From the NCBI RefSeq assembly GCF_002831565.1, contig NZ_CP025096.1, forward strand, positions 4,450,501 through 4,514,500: DNA of 64,000 bases. Direction: 5' to 3'. Within the stretch, counting starts at the first letter, position 1. Every line of letters starts with the position of its first letter. The notes beneath the pieces are model-generated. The model did not search any database. It was not told the origin of the DNA and worked only from the letters and a program-made list of their open reading frames with translations. Below are positions 62,782 to 64,000 of this stretch, piece by piece. The DNA comes from Spirosoma pollinicola. Lineage in GTDB: Bacteria; Bacteroidota; Bacteroidia; Cytophagales; Spirosomataceae. A program made the position numbers and the translations under genes.

Positions 62782-62906
62782 TTTGTTCATATCGTTGAAC
62801 AACCATAACCTTCCGTCTAAATGAAGGTTATGGTTGTTCAACGATATGAACAAACCATAACCTTCATTTAGACGGAAGGTTATGGTTGTTCAACGATATG
62901 AACAAA
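62782..62906. repeat. Compound inverted and direct repeat
   Basis: A 32-base unit (TTTGTTCATATCGTTGAACA...) is followed by its complement at 62823-62854 across a 9-base spacer (CGTCTAAAT). The complement then occurs again at 62875-62906, with the spacer inverted (ATTTAGACG). The block ends two bases before the ATG of the SDR gene at 62909. Confidence 0.9.
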
Positions 62907-62908
62907 CC

Positions 62909-64000
62909 ATGAGTGTTTCCATTCCAACCAAAGCCCTTTTGTGGGGACTTGCCGGCATAGGCGCCTGGACAGCCGTTAAAGCAGCGCTTGCTCAGAAACG
63001 TAAAATTGATTTCAGTGGCAAAACGGTTTTGATAACGGGCGGCTCGCGGGGGCTGGGCCTTGAATTAGCCCGTTTATTGGCAGAAGAGGGCGCAAATCTG
63101 GCCATCTGCGCCCGCGACGCCGACGAACTCGACCGCGCTGAGACCGAGCTTAACGAATTTGGGATTTCTGTCTATACAGAGGTTTGCGATGTTACGAATA
63201 AAGTTCAGGTAGAACACTTCGCCGAAAATGTTCGGCAGGCACTTGGTCCTGTTGATGTGCTCATTAATAATGCCGGGATAATCATAGTAACGCCTTACGA
63301 ACACGCTACCGAAGACGATTTCCGACAGGCAATGGAGACGCATTTCTGGGGGTCGTTTTATATGATAAATGCGGTGCTTCCACAAATGTTGTCCCAAAAA
63401 GAGGGTGCAGAAAGTCGGGGCAAATCCATGCCGGGCACCTCCATGCCGGGCACCTCCATGCGGGGCCGTATTGTGAATATAACGTCGATTGGCGGGAAGC
63501 TGGCGGTGCCGCATTTGTTGCCTTATTCGACAAGTAAATTCGCTATGGTCGGCTATTCGGAAGGGTTACGCGCGGAGTTGTTGAACAAAGGAATTTACGT
63601 CACCACAATCTGTCCCGGACTAATGCGTACCGGTAGTCCCCGCAATGCCATTTTTAAGGGCCAGAATGAGAAAGAATACGCGGCTTTCAAAATCAGTGAT
63701 TCAATACCTTTCTTTACTATGGATTCTGTAGATGCGGCCCGCGAAATTGTGGAGGCCTGCCGCTATGGTGAAGCTGAGCGAACGATTACGTTATCCGCCA
63801 AAGTTGGCGCTGCCATTCAGGGGGTGGCCCCGAATCTGATGGCCGAGACAATGGCTATCGTAAATAATATGCTACCTGATCCCGGCGGCATTGGCGAACA
63901 GCGGGCTTTGGGAAAAGATAGCGAAACCACCCTCTCCGAGTCGGTGCTGACAACGCTTACCGACCAGGCCGCCGAACGGAATAATGAGTTCGACAGCTAA
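62909..64000 (+). CDS. Short-chain dehydrogenase/reductase
   Basis: The start is placed at ATG 62909 (MSVSIPTKALL); an earlier ATG at 62882 lies inside a repeat and adds 9 residues derived from it. The 363-residue protein has a short hydrophobic start, then TGGSRGLG nucleotide binding, NNAG, VNITSIGG, and the catalytic Tyr-Lys in YSTSK. A 13-residue insertion (MPGTSMPGTSMRG) precedes the active-site serine strand. The longer C-terminal tail (about 80 residues) is not part of the core fold. The stop is the last three bases of the window. Confidence 0.88.
   Translation: MSVSIPTKALLWGLAGIGAWTAVKAALAQKRKIDFSGKTVLITGGSRGLGLELARLLAEEGANLAICARDADELDRAETELNEFGISVYTEVCDVTNKVQVEHFAENVRQALGPVDVLINNAGIIIVTPYEHATEDDFRQAMETHFWGSFYMINAVLPQMLSQKEGAESRGKSMPGTSMPGTSMRGRIVNITSIGGKLAVPHLLPYSTSKFAMVGYSEGLRAELLNKGIYVTTICPGLMRTGSPRNAIFKGQNEKEYAAFKISDSIPFFTMDSVDAAREIVEACRYGEAERTITLSAKVGAAIQGVAPNLMAETMAIVNNMLPDPGGIGEQRALGKDSETTLSESVLTTLTDQAAERNNEFDS
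63425..63466 (+). repeat. 15-bp tandem repeat inside SDR gene
   Basis: The 15-base unit TCCATGCCGGGCACC occurs twice, followed by a third partial, altered unit. It encodes SMPGT repeats, in frame. This is a minisatellite-like insertion in a surface loop. Confidence 0.85.

Noticed and set aside
62662-62853. 63-residue minus-strand frame before the bicupin
   Set aside because: Much of it lies in the compound repeat; no protein features.
62782-62906. Possible CRISPR-like or insertion-sequence end
   Set aside because: There are only three unit copies with inverted order, no regular spacers and no transposase.

Overview
The window looks like chromosome of a heterotrophic Bacteroidetes bacterium of the order Cytophagales, most likely Spirosoma or a close relative. 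This is inferred from gene content: a secreted protein with a type IX secretion (T9SS) style tail, a TonB-linked outer-membrane receptor, several lipoproteins, AraC-type hybrid two-component regulators, a PVC-type haem-binding dehydrogenase and DabA/DabB. No rRNA, tRNA, CRISPR array, prophage or complete insertion sequence was found.

Layout. (1) 1-13.1 kb: a conflict or cell-death-like island. It holds a caspase-fold protease cut by the left edge, a REC-kinase-REC-AraC regulator, and a + strand operon of two small secreted proteins, a caspase/CHAT-like protease, a membrane-anchored STAND NTPase and an exported WD40 propeller. Two tandem beta-propeller lipoproteins follow, the second broken by an in-frame stop. 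(2) 13.2-23.7 kb: a Zn/Cd-type P-ATPase, a secreted double-CBM3 protein, a secreted DUF4874/DUF4832 protein, a haem-binding propeller dehydrogenase and small secreted proteins. (3) 23.9-31.7 kb: a TonB-type receptor, then a signalling block (unknown protein, 7-TM protein, Y_Y_Y sensor kinase, second REC-kinase-REC-AraC regulator). (4) 31.8-39.2 kb: an MFS transporter, an ArsB-like permease, a membrane EEP-family hydrolase, a coiled-coil membrane protein and an OmpR/CusS-like two-component pair. (5) 39.9-44.2 kb: dabA-dabB, a predicted inorganic-carbon uptake complex. (6) 44.4-52.2 kb: a class A beta-lactamase-like serine hydrolase, an M20 amidohydrolase, two PLP enzymes and a P-loop ATPase/TPR gene pair. 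(7) 52.3-64 kb: three DEAD-box helicases around a cytochrome-quinoprotein, then DinB, glycine-zipper, SnoaL-like, esterase, a bicupin broken by a stop codon, and an SDR.

How the parts may work together. The island at 4-13 kb resembles a single-chain protease-STAND-WD40 protein split into separate genes, with its sensor propellers apparently exported. The ATPase/TPR pair at 49.5-52.2 kb has the same switch-plus-repeat logic in two cytoplasmic proteins. The two REC-kinase-REC-AraC proteins lack input domains of their own; one sits beside a membrane sensor kinase that could feed it. DabA and DabB should form one membrane complex.

Intergenic DNA is rich in long, near-perfect inverted repeats of several unrelated families (23.7, 44.3, 53.7, 57.2, 60.8 and 62.8 kb). 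At least one of them overlaps a possible start codon.
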